A stretch of 57,537 nucleotides of DNA from Lojkania enalia (Eukaryota; Ascomycota; Dothideomycetes; Pleosporales). Under the pieces are notes generated by a model. It was given only the letters and a program-made list of their open reading frames with translations. It was not told where the DNA came from and did no database searches. The stretch's first letter is position 1. Every line of letters begins with the position of its first letter. Position numbers and translations under genes: made by a program. This document shows positions 1 to 10,236 of this stretch, piece by piece. The stretch spans positions 151,255 to 208,791 of the forward strand of contig ML986665.1 of NCBI GenBank assembly GCA_010094045.1, written 5' to 3'.

Positions 1-680
1 GCCATGCACCCTATGGGTATGGGCCGTTACAAAGCGCCAGCTATATACATTATGCTTCCTTATGCCTGCTCCATTTCAAAAGCCAACTATGAGACCTGCT
101 CATCCAATACCTAACCCCATGCTCAACAAAGGAAAGAAAAGGAAAGTAATATACTACCGTATGCAGGACAAGCTGTATAGCTAGTCATAGCCTCGCGTCC
201 GCAGGGCATTTCCGGCGTCGTGCGCCTCTTAATCGGCAGCGCACTGGCCGAGGCGCGTTTATAGACAGCTCATCATTCTACGCCTATCGCCACCTCACAA
301 CCCTGTGGCCGGTGCCGGTCGGCCATCCTCCTTGCTAGCAGTGGCGATATCGAGGACCGAATCATCTCTTACAAGTCGCTTGATAAACACACTTTCCGAC
401 CACGTGCTAGTCTTAGAAGTACAGCCACGATACTTGGCCTACCATCTTCTCCAAACCCAGCCATAGTTGCGGTACCCTTACTGTCCAGGTCGGTGCACGT
501 CTGGTTTACGTCTATCCGAATAGCTTCCTAATGCCGTCGTGCATATCAGTAAAACTAATGCACACCAGGACACAACGTAAACGGAGTTTCCCTAACCTAA
601 TTACGGCAATCAAGACAATCTACTATCTCTAACTTTAATCCACAGAACTTTGTGTTTTGGCGTCGTGTAGAGCCAACATG
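1..680. other. non-coding flank, no gene seen
   Basis: I see no convincing reading frame here. The stretch has ordinary base composition and lies downstream of the first HET gene. It contains the left arm of an inverted repeat (298-340) whose partner lies just upstream of the broken nuclease gene. A weaker extension of the same similarity may include 271-280 and 383-393. Confidence 0.6.
298..340 (+). repeat. left arm of 43-bp inverted repeat
   Basis: These 43 bases match the reverse complement of 3419-3461 with a single mismatch (a C/G difference in the middle). The arms flank the first HET gene, about 3.1 kb apart. Weaker matches continue outwards at 271-280 and inwards at 383-393. I see no target duplication or transposase, so this may be a duplicated promoter fragment of the nuclease gene rather than a transposon terminus. 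Confidence 0.85.
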
Positions 681-2844
681 TCAAACGAGCGTAACGAGGG
701 ATTCGGACGTGGTATGCCATAGCGAGTCTGTCGACCATCCAATGCCCACACGTTCATATGCACAAGTTGCACTGGTCGCTTGGCGTAGAAGTAATCCACG
801 ACAATGATGGAACTCCATTCGATCTGCACATGAAAGCCTAAGGAAGAAAAAATCCGTTTCAGTCCCTCTTTCTCCGTCGAATCTGCATACATTACGCTCA
901 CCAGCGTCTTGCGCGCTCATCAGTCTGCCTTCTGTCATTCGAAGGAATGAAACACCTGGCTTTTCGCCGTAGAGACCGTAAGGAGTAATATCTGTGGAAG
1001 TGCGATACGTAAGAAGCTTCGATTTGTTTTCTGCAAAGGCATACTCAGGTGGTGTGACGGGTATGTCTCTAAGCTTTCGGTCGCTTCGACAAGGTTTTGG
1101 CTGTGGTTGAAGATCCAGCGAGACATAGCATGGATGGATCTGGCCCATTATCTTCAACGCTCCTCGTAATTGGTTATCCTCCGATACATCGATTAAACGA
1201 ATCCTCGAGTCCCCTCCCGGGGAAAACTTCTCGAGCGTAATTGCGCCTTCTAAAGCAGCCCACGACCACGAAGGTGCTCTCCATTCTGTGGCTTGGACCA
1301 TTGGGCGATTCACAGGGTGCCAAAAGAGTCCGTATGGGAGATTGAAATTCCAGATACCGTACAGATATCGGTATCCAAGAACCGGTTCTGCTAGTGAGGC
1401 TAGCCCTGAAAGTGCAGGAAGCTTGTCACTAGGTCGAGTAATGGAAAGATTTGAGTACCGCAACAAGATGCTACCCCATATTCGGAAGAACATCTCGGCA
1501 AGCTGCTCAGAATGAATCCCTCCTTTCAAGATGCTTATCATGTTTAGAAACTCGTGTGCACGTTCCCGACAATCAGCGTCCTCTGTCATACCGTCCTCTG
1601 CATAAAATGCACAGCGACATTCCCAGTATACTTGCTTGCTCGAAAAGTGCACCATGCGGCGCGAGAGGAGGGTTTCTTGTAGTACCCAAGCTCTTTTTAA
1701 TAGTGGACTCTCGAGGACGCAAGCTTGATGATCCTGAAGAAAATCGGGCTGGTTTCTGAAGTATATATTGCTATCGATTTCCGAGGCGGAGTTAAGACGG
1801 AACGGAATGGAGACTCTGTTGAGAGTGCGGGGCCTCAAGAAGCCGTCTCCTGACTGCTCTGCACATGTTGCTGCGATGGTGAAGTATGAATTCGCGTAGA
1901 TCACTCCCATCCGTTTGGCCTCGATATCCCATTCCTCGTCATCGTCCTGGATGATGCACAAAGCGTCAATCCAAATGTATCGTACATCCACTTTTCGAGC
2001 GACTAAGAAGGCGTCTTTGATGGTCTGTGGAAGTAACTCGATAGGGATAGACTTTTTCATACATTTAATGTTCTCTGTCGTGGTGCTAATATGTCCATTT
2101 GGGCCCCAGCAGTAACTAAGTGCTACATACTGCTCTTGGCGCCCTTTTGTGTCTATGATCTTCGGTGTGGCGAGTGAGGCGCCCGGAAGTCCAAGGTCAA
2201 TAAGACGCTTTGGCATGGGTGAGGGCCCGACAAGTGGTTTAATATATTCTAAAGAACATATCATGTGATGGCGTCTACAGCGCTCAAGCCATCCCTTAAG
2301 CCGAGAAAAGTTCGCTTCGCATGCGGCATGACTCTCAATTTCTCTGAGCTTGGCAACCCCAGCCTGCTCAGCAGCAGAACCTATTAGAAGTGAGCAGGAG
2401 ACAGCCAGTTCGTACTTGGAATTGAGGGCATATACCTTCTAGCGCGTACATCTCAAGTAGAATCGACATAGACGGGACCGTGGACAGGTGCCGCCCCAGT
2501 TTGCCCACCGTCACAACAACTTTTGGAGACAGCTGCCGCTCTTGAAGGGGTTCAAGGTTTCGCCACCCCATCCCGGAGGACACGCCCTTCTGACCCGTCG
2601 CAAAGAGTCGAACAGGCCCTAAATGATTGGTTTCTGCAGTGATTTTCAGTCCCTGCGTATCCGCATAATGGGTATAAGCGTCCAGAATCAACTTGCATAG
2701 CTCGCAGCTGCTTGTGCTGTCCATGAGCGTCTTGAGTGATTGTAGATGGACGAAGCCGTGGGCGTCCTTGAGAGCCTCTAGGTTTAAGTGCTTGCATGTT
2801 TCGCATAAAGCCTGTAACTGAGGGGCGTCTGCTATGGTGACCAT
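681..2844 (-). CDS. HET-domain (heterokaryon incompatibility) protein, two exons
   Basis: HET-domain proteins trigger cell death when genetically different hyphae fuse, or act in related non-self responses; the partner of this one is unknown. Exon 1 is 2844-2436 and exon 2 is 2380-681. The 55-nt intron 2435-2381 starts GTATATG and ends TAATAG, and joins a codon in phase 1 to give 702 residues. The N-terminus has a CETC motif and SCELC. The core HET motifs are LSYCWG (about residues 224-229) and WIDALCIIQDDDEEW (about 273-287), followed by RAWVLQE further on. The end, YERVGIGW, is typical of the family. Exon 2 alone has an upstream Met (2264), but the frame stays open above it and reads FSRLKGWLERC, a usual HET lead-in, so I prefer the start at 2844. 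No stops or frameshifts are seen, unlike its neighbours. It is divergent from the nuclease pseudogene, about 630 bp away. Confidence 0.88.
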
Positions 2845-3476
2845 ACTTTCGATTAATCTTCTCGGAGGAGTAAATATTTAGAGTCGTGGTATGTTCGCAT
2901 GAAGCCCAGAGCTTGGAGGGAACTGTTTAAATTGAGGCGAGTTTCTGTCCAGGCAGCAATCTTGGTTGCCGTAAGCTTAGCCGTAGAAATTTTGTTGGGT
3001 TCAGGCGGACGCAAGGCTGAGTACCAGCTGAGCGAGCACTTTTGGCTTCAATTCCCCTTTCCGACTTGAGTTTGCTTGAGTTCCAACACCACGAGACCTC
3101 AATGACTGAGAAACTCCCAACCACCTCATACAAATAGATCTGGTTAGTCCTCCGATCTGTCAGTACTCAATAAACTCACTTCCACCTCACACAGAGTGCC
3201 CTGTCCAACACAGCACATCCATCAACGGTGGCTTCATGACATCATTGATAATATAAATATAAATCCGCTACAAATGTGTTGTCTATATTCTGGCGAGTTT
3301 GCCAATGAATAAGCGCATGGTCGTAAGATGTACAGCATGCAGGGTCGGACTTTAGCAGAAGGCAAATTCACGTGAGACTACTGTACGCCCAGTGTGTTTA
3401 TTGCGAACACATTAATCATGCTAGCAAGGAGGATGGCCGACCCGCACCGGCCACAGGGTTGCCGTGAACGTCTAGA
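2845..3476. other. divergent intergenic region
   Basis: This 632-bp gap separates two divergent genes and should hold both promoters. An AT-rich TATA-like stretch lies near 2870-2880, about 30 bp before the HET start. The right inverted-repeat arm (3419-3461) ends 15 bp before the first Met of the nuclease pseudogene. Short open frames at 2927-3133 and 3394-3579 show no recognisable motif and I do not call them genes. Confidence 0.55.
3419..3461 (-). repeat. right arm of 43-bp inverted repeat
   Basis: Reverse-complement partner of 298-340 (42 of 43 bases). It lies immediately upstream of the nuclease pseudogene, in its presumed promoter or leader. Confidence 0.85.
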
Positions 3477-5585
3477 ATGGATGGCGTTAGGAAGGGATAT
3501 AAGGATCATTGCTCCTCACCCACCCTCAGACCCTTTCCCACTGCATGCTGCTGTCCAGAGTTCCCTCGAATCAGGATAGACTACTTTCGCCACCATCCAC
3601 CACCCTGTGAGCCCCCACTTGCCTGCTTCCTCAGCCATGTCCACTCCGACCATCTCACTGGCCTCGAGGCCTTGAGGAGTCCCTTTGTGTACTGCTCTGC
3701 TGCTACTCGCGAGATACTTCTCCGCCTGGAAAAGTACCACTATCGCGCCAATTTTGCGAGGGGCATCCTAGAGTCTCGCAATGTCACCTACGACAGGACC
3801 ATGCAGAGGCTGGCCGGGCCATTGCCCCTCGACACTCCCACCGTCATAGAGCTGGCTCCAAACAACAACATCAAAGTGACCCTTTTCGAGGCAAACCATT
3901 GCATCGGCGCCGTCATGTTTCTTATTGAGGGCCACGGCAACGCAGTCCTATACACCGGCGACATCCGCGCTGAGGCGTGGTGGGTTAACTCATTGGTCCA
4001 AAACCCGGTCCTTGTGCCCTACACACTCGGCGCCTCCCGCCTCGACTGCGTCTACCTCGATACCACGTTTGCCACTACCTCTCACATCTATCGTGACTTC
4101 CCTTCAAAAGCAGAAGGAATCTGAGAGCTCTTGGAAAAGGTCCAAAAGTAACCCAGAAGATACCATTTTCTATTTCTACTCCTGGACATTCGGTTACGAA
4201 AGTGTCTGGATAGCCCTCTCCTTATTCCTTCAATCCCTAATCCACCTGGACGACTATCGTTACCGTCTCTACGAGTCCTTGTCTTCTCACAATAATAAAA
4301 GCCTTGGAAAATCCCACCTTGGATTCGACATCCGAGAAGCTCCCATATTGTGTGGCTTCCAAAACGGCAATTACTTCCAGCCTGGTTGTCTAACGCACAA
4401 AGTATCAGGCATTCGGATCCATAGTTGTAAACGTAGCATGGGCTGTCCGTCGTCGATCACGACGCGGATGCAGATGTTGTACACATCATCCCCATTGTTA
4501 CCCGAGCCAATAGGACCGACATCGCCGAGCTCGGAGCTGGAGGGGGAAAGGGAGATCTCGACCAGAAGGAAGAGCTAGAGACGGGCGATGTTGCGGACCT
4601 TGGGAAGCTTATGGAGCTCTGTGCGAGAGACATTAATGATGACCAGTTACTTGCACGAGTCCTGGCTCTATTACAGGGAGCTCTCTGAGATGGTAATGGC
4701 AGGATCAATCTCAACGCAGACATGTATGGACACAGTCAAGACAGCGACGACAGCTTATCTTTGAAAGAGCTGGTTTCGCTCCTCGTGAAGCAGGCTTCAA
4801 AACCAAACGAGTCGGATGGACAGTAGAACTAGACAATTCGATTCCCGTATTCGCGGCACTCGTCATACTCCGAGCTCTGCCTCCTTGTCGATGCCTTCAA
4901 GCCTAAGGATGTGTACCCATGCACGGTTGACGAAGAAGAATGGACCCCTTCGGTCAGCATGCGGCATCTGTTTGGAGAATTCTGTTCTTTAGACGTATTC
5001 CGCCACGATTCGGAAATGTCGGAGATGTATGAGTGCAGGATCAGTCGAGAGCAGGAAGGGAAACGGGGCTACAATGAGAGCCAGGTTGAGACACAGGAAT
5101 CTGGAGCAGGTGTTGATCTCGAGAGCCCCGAAAATCGAAAGCGCCTACGAGTCGCGTGGGAGAGCCAGACAGAAAACGAACTGAACTCCTCCGCCTTTAT
5201 TACTCCGGTAGAGACTCCTCCCCGCTACAGGATGGAAAAGGTGGAGATTACTGCGATATTGACTTCTCCAGCACCAGCGCGTAGCCAACACCTAACAACA
5301 CCCAAATCGGTATATAATTTGCCATGCGCCTCACGTAACAATACAAAAGAAATGACAGCGTCGGAGGATACCCCGCAACCTCCGTCAAGTAATGCTGTGT
5401 CTGTACCACCGCTCTCAACTATACTCCCATCATCAAACCCCTATCAGACTCCAAAGTCCCAATCCAGGCTTAGTAACCGCGATATCGCGTATAAAGCAGC
5501 CCTCGGATTTAGCTTGACCTGGGCCGAGTATAGAGGCTTGGTATCTACGCGGAGGAGCAGAGAAGAGGACGAGGAGGAGCTTTAG
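3477..5585 (+). pseudogene. SNM1/Pso2/Artemis-type metallo-beta-lactamase nuclease, broken
   Basis: The family comprises nuclear 5'-exonucleases/endonucleases of interstrand-crosslink and end-joining repair. The first part has the metal-binding motif HVHSDH (about residues 54-59 from Met 3477), then EANHCIGAVMFLIEG, LYTGDIR and YLDTTF. Further on, FPYSRHSSYSEL and FKPKDVYPCTVDEEEW are beta-CASP region motifs, and the C-terminus YKAALGFSLTWAEYRGLVS resembles fungal relatives. The reading is broken: TGA at 4122-4124, a one-base insertion near 4149-4152, a one-base loss near 4447-4449, TGA at 4686-4688, and either two TAGs (4824, 4830) or two compensating shifts there. Two stops are TGA and there are indels, so RIP is not the main cause. 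The true start is uncertain; an intron before PRIRIDYF is possible. Relatives usually have P where this has I in NHCIGA. The last 224 codons are uninterrupted. Confidence 0.85.
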
Positions 5586-6570
5586 CCCCCCATGAAAGAA
5601 ATTAACCTCTCAGATCAACTGCCTATGCCTATATCTGTATATATATTGTAGCCCTTTGCGTAGCACGCATGTAAGACGAACCAAGATACCCATATTTATA
5701 GCTCATAGCTCATAATCAACATCATTTTCTTAAATCAATTCCCTTCTTCCTCTTCCTTTCCGTTCTCAAACCCCCATCCAGCAACCCTCCCCATCGCCCA
5801 CTACCACCGATTTTCTTTTTTTTTCTTTTTCGAAAGCGTAGTGATTGATATAACGTAAGCAAGCAAGCAAGTTGCTACCTATTTATTAGCTATAGAGATG
5901 CAGTGACCGCGGTAGGTGCGGTGCATACCGCCTAGATATAAACTAGCGGCTCTAACAACATTTAGCAACGAGGTAAATAATCATGTAGCTAGATAGTTAA
6001 GCAGGGAGCACAACAGTAGTAGTAGTAGGACGGAAGTAGGACGGAAGTAACTCCCCCATCCCTTCCTTCATTCCGACATGAATTGCGACGTGGAAAAGGA
6101 TGGTTTGGGTTGGTCGAAGCAATATAGTATCGTGCTAGGAGGCAACATGTTCGGTTTCTGGATATATTTGGTGTGGTGTGGTATAGTGTTGTGGTACCGT
6201 GTGGTATGGTATAGTAGGTGGAAGGAAGAGCGGGATGGGATGGGAGAATAGTAGGGGGGTATCTGGGGGAGAGGAGAGGAGAGGATGGATAGATAGATAT
6301 TATATATATACCTACATTCTTGTGACGAGCTGCAGTCACAACCTCCTCTGAACCCTGATAAAGGCTGGGTAGAGGATAGTTGGGGGAGGTACGGGGTTAC
6401 GAGCGCTCTTGGATATATAAATTACTGCGTGGCGCTCGGGATTGCTGTATAGGGATTTGGGTTGTTATACTACTATTATATAGTAGTTCTCATACTGGGT
6501 TAATTGCCCCTATCGCCTATAACAACAAGCTCGGCATAATTGTCTAGGGGATTGATGCAGTTGGTCTATT

Positions 6571-6619
6571 GGTTCACATACTCCTGCCTGCTCTATCTAC
6601 CAATCGTTCAATAGAGAAC
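6571..6619 (+). repeat. imperfect direct repeat, copy 1
   Basis: About 49 bp starting GGTTCACATACT, repeated 152 bp downstream at 6723-6768 with roughly ten differences and a small deletion. Its function is unknown. Confidence 0.6.
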
Positions 6620-6722
6620 AGAACCATAGTTAATATAGCAGAAGTACACCAACCTATGGGAGAGTATGACCAGATATATATAGACTTGTAATCTCTAGAT
6701 GAGTAGTTAACTTATAACTTTG

Positions 6723-6768
6723 GGTTCACATACTGTTGCCTGCTTTACTCTATTGTTCGATAGAAAAC
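6723..6768 (+). repeat. imperfect direct repeat, copy 2
   Basis: Second copy of the 6571-6619 repeat, starting GGTTCACATACT. It lies just downstream of the second HET gene remnant. Confidence 0.6.
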
Positions 6769-6925
6769 TATATAGTGGACTGATATTTTTCGTACGGGCT
6801 TGCGCCGTGCGTAGCAGAGTAGACTAAGATTACTGCAATACTACTCCCCGTAGAATAAGCGACACAGGGGTATCTTCCTATCTCCCCCAACAGTCTGCAA
6901 ATGTCAGCGATACTTAGTCCTCCAT

Positions 6926-8820
6926 CTACACGATAGTGATTTCTTCTAATAGCCATGTTGCCAGGGCTCCCAACTGCTCGCCTTCTTCTAGCTACTCGTC
7001 TTTCTCGACTGTGAAGCGGCCAATCCTCTAATAACGACCTTGGGCTATCTCCTAAAGCGCGAGCCCTCGTATCATCTTATTATAGCAGCTGATAGCCAGC
7101 AACGTTAATTCCGCGCCTTCTTCTACGTACGGCTTGTTAAACTCGCAGTCGTAATCCGGCACAATCGTGCTGTTAATCCAGCCCTCCATCTCTTCAACTT
7201 GGTTGTTGAGGAATGATTCTGCGTCTTCGGCAAGCGACTTGGTCGAGCCGACTTTTCGCATGCTGTATAATATCTGCTTTAGACTTCTAGGCTCGGGGTG
7301 ATTGATGCTGTAGTCTATTAAGACCCTCGTCACGCGTCCTCGGATGCGAAGACTGGGGATAGAAGCCGTGCGGCCTAAATGTGCCGGGCTGATGTTTTCA
7401 CATGTGATATCGACCACGCGGGTCTCTTTAATGGGGATAGGATCGCTGCCAGATTCCTAAGTGTAGAACGTGATCGAGCCTAGAGTACTAGCCTATAACT
7501 ATGAAGGCGTATTATCTAAGCTTAATCGTGCTGCTTCGGGGATTACGCTGTCGAGTTCCCAATCTAGGTCTTCCATTAAGGTGCTCTTCTACAGCCCTAT
7601 AATGTATTTATCATTTATTCGGCTTCCCTCTATTTAGCGTTTCACTACCGCAGCAATCGCTGGCAGCCGGTTATTTATGTAGGTGATGTCGAGCATGTTA
7701 TACGACTCAACGGCCTCATGCTAGAATTTCATCGTCTCTAGAGTTTGGGTGCCAGCTTCTTTTTCGAACCCCGCGGTTTCGAATTAGAGGTTAAGGGGCG
7801 TCCGCCAGAAGCTGTTATATTTCGAGGAAGTACCCTTTTAGCTGACAAGGGCCGATTTGCATTCCCACAAAAGGTAGTAAGAGCCAAAATAAAGATATCG
7901 TCGCGACACGCGCCTTTCTTAAAATACCTACGCACGTGTAAGGAGTAGTAGCGGTAATAAATCCTCCTCGCTACAAGGTCGTGATAGCGGTTTTACGAAC
8001 CATCCCCGTTCTGGACCAAGCTCCTTGTGTGGCAGATGGTTTTTACAGTATAAGCCTTGGGAACTATCGCTCGCATGCGCTGCTTTAAGAGTAACGTAGG
8101 CGTTTTTGTATATGTCCGCTATTGTTCGAGCGGCTTCTATCTAATCTTCCTCGTCTTTTTGAATAATGCCTGTTCAGTTAGCAACCCGTTACTCGAATAA
8201 AGCACGATTTAAAACTTATAAAGAGTATCAATCCAAAGATAATAAAGCCTAAGAAGAGAGCAGACATTAAACGTATTACGAAAAGTTAGTGGCAGATCAC
8301 TTAAAGCTAGGCCATCTGCTTTAAGAGACTCAAGATTTTTTCGCAACAATTTACACTAAAGCCTATCTGGGCCCTAGCAGTAACTAAGACAAGCATAGTT
8401 ATAATCCCCCAATACATTTTCTCGTAGGATGATTCGATCGCCTACAATCTCAAGAATACGTCGTAGAAGACTGTAGGGCGTAGTGCTACGATAGCTTGGA
8501 TAGTTTGTTACGCACTCGTGTATCCAGGATTTTACAGTTTCTAGCGCCTCATCTCCAGCAGTGTCGCAAGGGAAGTGTGGGTACGTTAATCCCCGATCGT
8601 TCGTACCAGTTGAGGGTACTATAAAGTGAAATTAGTACCCAGGGACATTCTCTTCGAAATGTGAGGGCGGCTATACCACCTTAGACCCAGAAAAGTTCGA
8701 GCGCGTGGCCTAAGAACTAGATAGCCCAGATGGAATCTCCAACGGCAACCGTTATAGTAAAGTCGTTATCTTGAACCACGCCATCTTCCTATGCTAGAAC
8801 TCCGTAATAGCTTAGCCTGC
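6926..8820 (-). pseudogene. second HET-domain gene, inactivated by RIP
   Basis: One frame on the minus strand runs from about 8640 to the final TAG at 6926-6928 and carries every HET landmark in order: ETVKSWIHECVTNYP, RILEIVGDRIILREN, LSYC*G, LPLTFRNTFNVC, LWIDTL, IIQKDEED*, DIYKNAYVTL, RA*VF*ERRVSRRYLYFG, and a C-terminus RY*RIGRFTVEKDE*LEEG (asterisk = stop). About 17 in-frame stops are all TAA or TAG, standing where CAA, CAG or TGG is expected; none is TGA. A 50-nt intron at 8219-8170 falls inside the WIDTL/CIIQ motif. It has CTAAC and CAG at its 3' end, but its donor reads ATAAGT where GTAAGT is expected. I see no frameshift in the core. The 5' end is uncertain: between 8640 and 8820 the best reading changes frame. 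It is a different subfamily from the HET gene at 681-2844. Confidence 0.85.
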
Positions 8821-9771
8821 AAATCTGGCATTTCGCACCAGCGGCTGCCTTAAGCTGTAACAATATGCAGGTGAAACGTCTAGTCGACTAAGTGGATCCT
8901 CGTTTCCTGTAGCAACAAAAGCAACGCGTGTGGTCTATTATGATGAGCAAACTGTCGAGAAATGGAATGTTGAGGGTCGCAGGGTCGTAGGGTGGGAGCT
9001 GGCAGTAGTACGGACAGCGCCATATTATGTAATGCATAAGTTGTTCTTTTCTGCACAGCATACGAGCCACTGAGAGATATCTAATGATACCACGCGCCTC
9101 ATGTCGATTGTGCTACCCATCTCCTACCAGAAAGGCATCTCAAGTGAAAAACACCATGTCCTTATTTCTGACAACGCAATCTGAGTCTAAGAGTCTACCA
9201 TGTAAGCGCTTTACACCAAAATCCACGCCGGACTGCACTAGTGTGGATGGAGTTGACTTTTTAGACGGCGCCCCGGCCATGACGCAACAGGGCGCGAAGG
9301 ATACTGGGGAGGGTAGAGGTGGAAGTAGAGGGAGGAGGGATGGAAACATTAGAGTAAAGTCAACTTTACGGTAGAAAGTGACGGGCAGGCTGTCGCGCAT
9401 AGTTCAGGAGAGGTCGGTTAAGTAGTGTAGTCAAATTACCTCCCACAACCCCAGCACTTATACTCCCTGTATCCCATGTATACCGCGTGTAAGACTAAAT
9501 AAGATACCCCTAGCTATACTCGCTCGCGTTAATACCTTCCAAAGGGTTGATAACTTAACCTCGCCGCAAGTATTTCAGGCGCATGACATAATCGGCGCCT
9601 ACGCTTCCAAGCTCTTGAGTAAGAAAAGAGTACTTTAGTGCAGACGTGCTCGCGAGACGGGAGATCGTTATTCTCATCAACAGCCTAGACGCTACATGTG
9701 TTCACGGGACCTGGTGCTTGAGATAGTCTAACCCTTAAGTGGCTAGGTGCGCTGGTGGCGGAGGATGGCAT
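8821..9771. other. no gene supported
   Basis: Intermediate composition. Open frames at 8888-9070 and 9140-9400 (minus) show no family motif. A short palindrome (GTAAAGT-CA-ACTTTAC) lies near 9355-9370. This stretch lies between the HET pseudogene and the Copia element and probably holds decayed host sequence. Confidence 0.45.
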
Positions 9772-9995
9772 TCAGCCCTTGGTAGCGTAATGCCTGGCCA
9801 AGCATAGCCGCCAGCACTGCTCTGCTCTACCGTACCCAGCCATCACGAACATGAACCATCCGAACTCATAACCCTCAGAGGTCGAATTAAAGTACATCTC
9901 TACAACCCTAAAGGCTGCAGTGCTCATATAAGGGTCCGTTCGTGGTATAACTGCGACAGCTCTATCACTGAAATATATCGAGCCTTTCCACCTTC
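9772..9995 (-). pseudogene. possible host ORF fragment cut by the Copia insertion
   Basis: About 74 codons are open on the minus strand, ending in TGA at 9774-9772 and including EMYFNSTSEGYEFGWF and AGYGRAEQCWRLC. The frame runs up to the Copia target site at 9996-10000. If the element is removed, the same frame continues into 20919 and above after one stop. I do not recognise a family and an open frame this short may be chance. Confidence 0.25.
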
Positions 9996-10000
9996 ATATG

Positions 10001-10171
10001 TATAAGGGTAAAAGAGGGTCTATTATTCTGTGTCTGTATCCGTGTATATGTGTGTGTTGATGCAAGTTCAAAGAACCTGCCTTTTAATGTGCAGTCCTAA
10101 CTTCCCATAGCTTTACAAGCAGTCGCTCTCACCTGCACGTCTACCAGACGTCTCCTTCCATAACCGTGACA
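10001..10171 (-). repeat. 3' LTR of the Copia element
   Basis: 171 bp, matching 20743-20913 except for two transitions (G/A and C/T). Together with ATATG on its left side it fixes one end of the element. Confidence 0.95.
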
Positions 10172-10173
10172 CA

Positions 10174-10185
10174 CCCCCTCATCCT
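10174..10185 (-). other. polypurine tract of the Copia element
   Basis: On the minus strand AGGATGAGGGGG lies two bases before the 3' LTR, the expected position for plus-strand priming. It confirms the minus orientation. Confidence 0.75.
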
Positions 10186-10236
10186 GTAGTCGATAGGCGA
10201 CGAAAGGATGACTCACTCAATCTCCTTCTCCATCCT

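Larger units (their letters stand above)
5586..6925. other. non-coding region with low-complexity tracts
   Basis: No gene supported. It holds a short T-run near 5815-5829, an AGCA microsatellite near 5857-5871, AGT and GTGGT-type simple repeats at 6015-6220, and a pair of imperfect direct repeats (6571-6619, 6723-6768). The open frame on the minus strand at 5989-6339 is Tyr/Thr/Pro-rich low complexity translated from these simple repeats. The 3' ends of the two pseudogenes converge on this region. Confidence 0.5.

Noticed and set aside
589..600. CCCTAACC-like bases suggestive of a telomere repeat
   Set aside because: Only one unit; no tandem array anywhere in the window, so no telomere is indicated.
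635..901. Minus-strand open frame of 88 codons next to the HET gene end
   Set aside because: It overlaps the C-terminal codons of the HET frame, which carries the expected YERVGIGW ending; no family motif of its own.
4812..4890. Alternative frame WTVELDNSIPVF in the nuclease pseudogene
   Set aside because: The frame with FPYSRHSSYSEL fits the beta-CASP family better; only WTVEL may belong to the original protein.
7738..7948. Open frames on both strands, for example 7738-7935 minus and 7745-7948 plus
   Set aside because: They overlap the HET remnant, whose real frame here reads RRVSRRYLYFG with family motifs.
9140..9400. Minus-strand open frame of 86 codons with a Pro/Leu-rich middle
   Set aside because: Low complexity, no homologue recognised, and the opposite strand is open over much of the same stretch.
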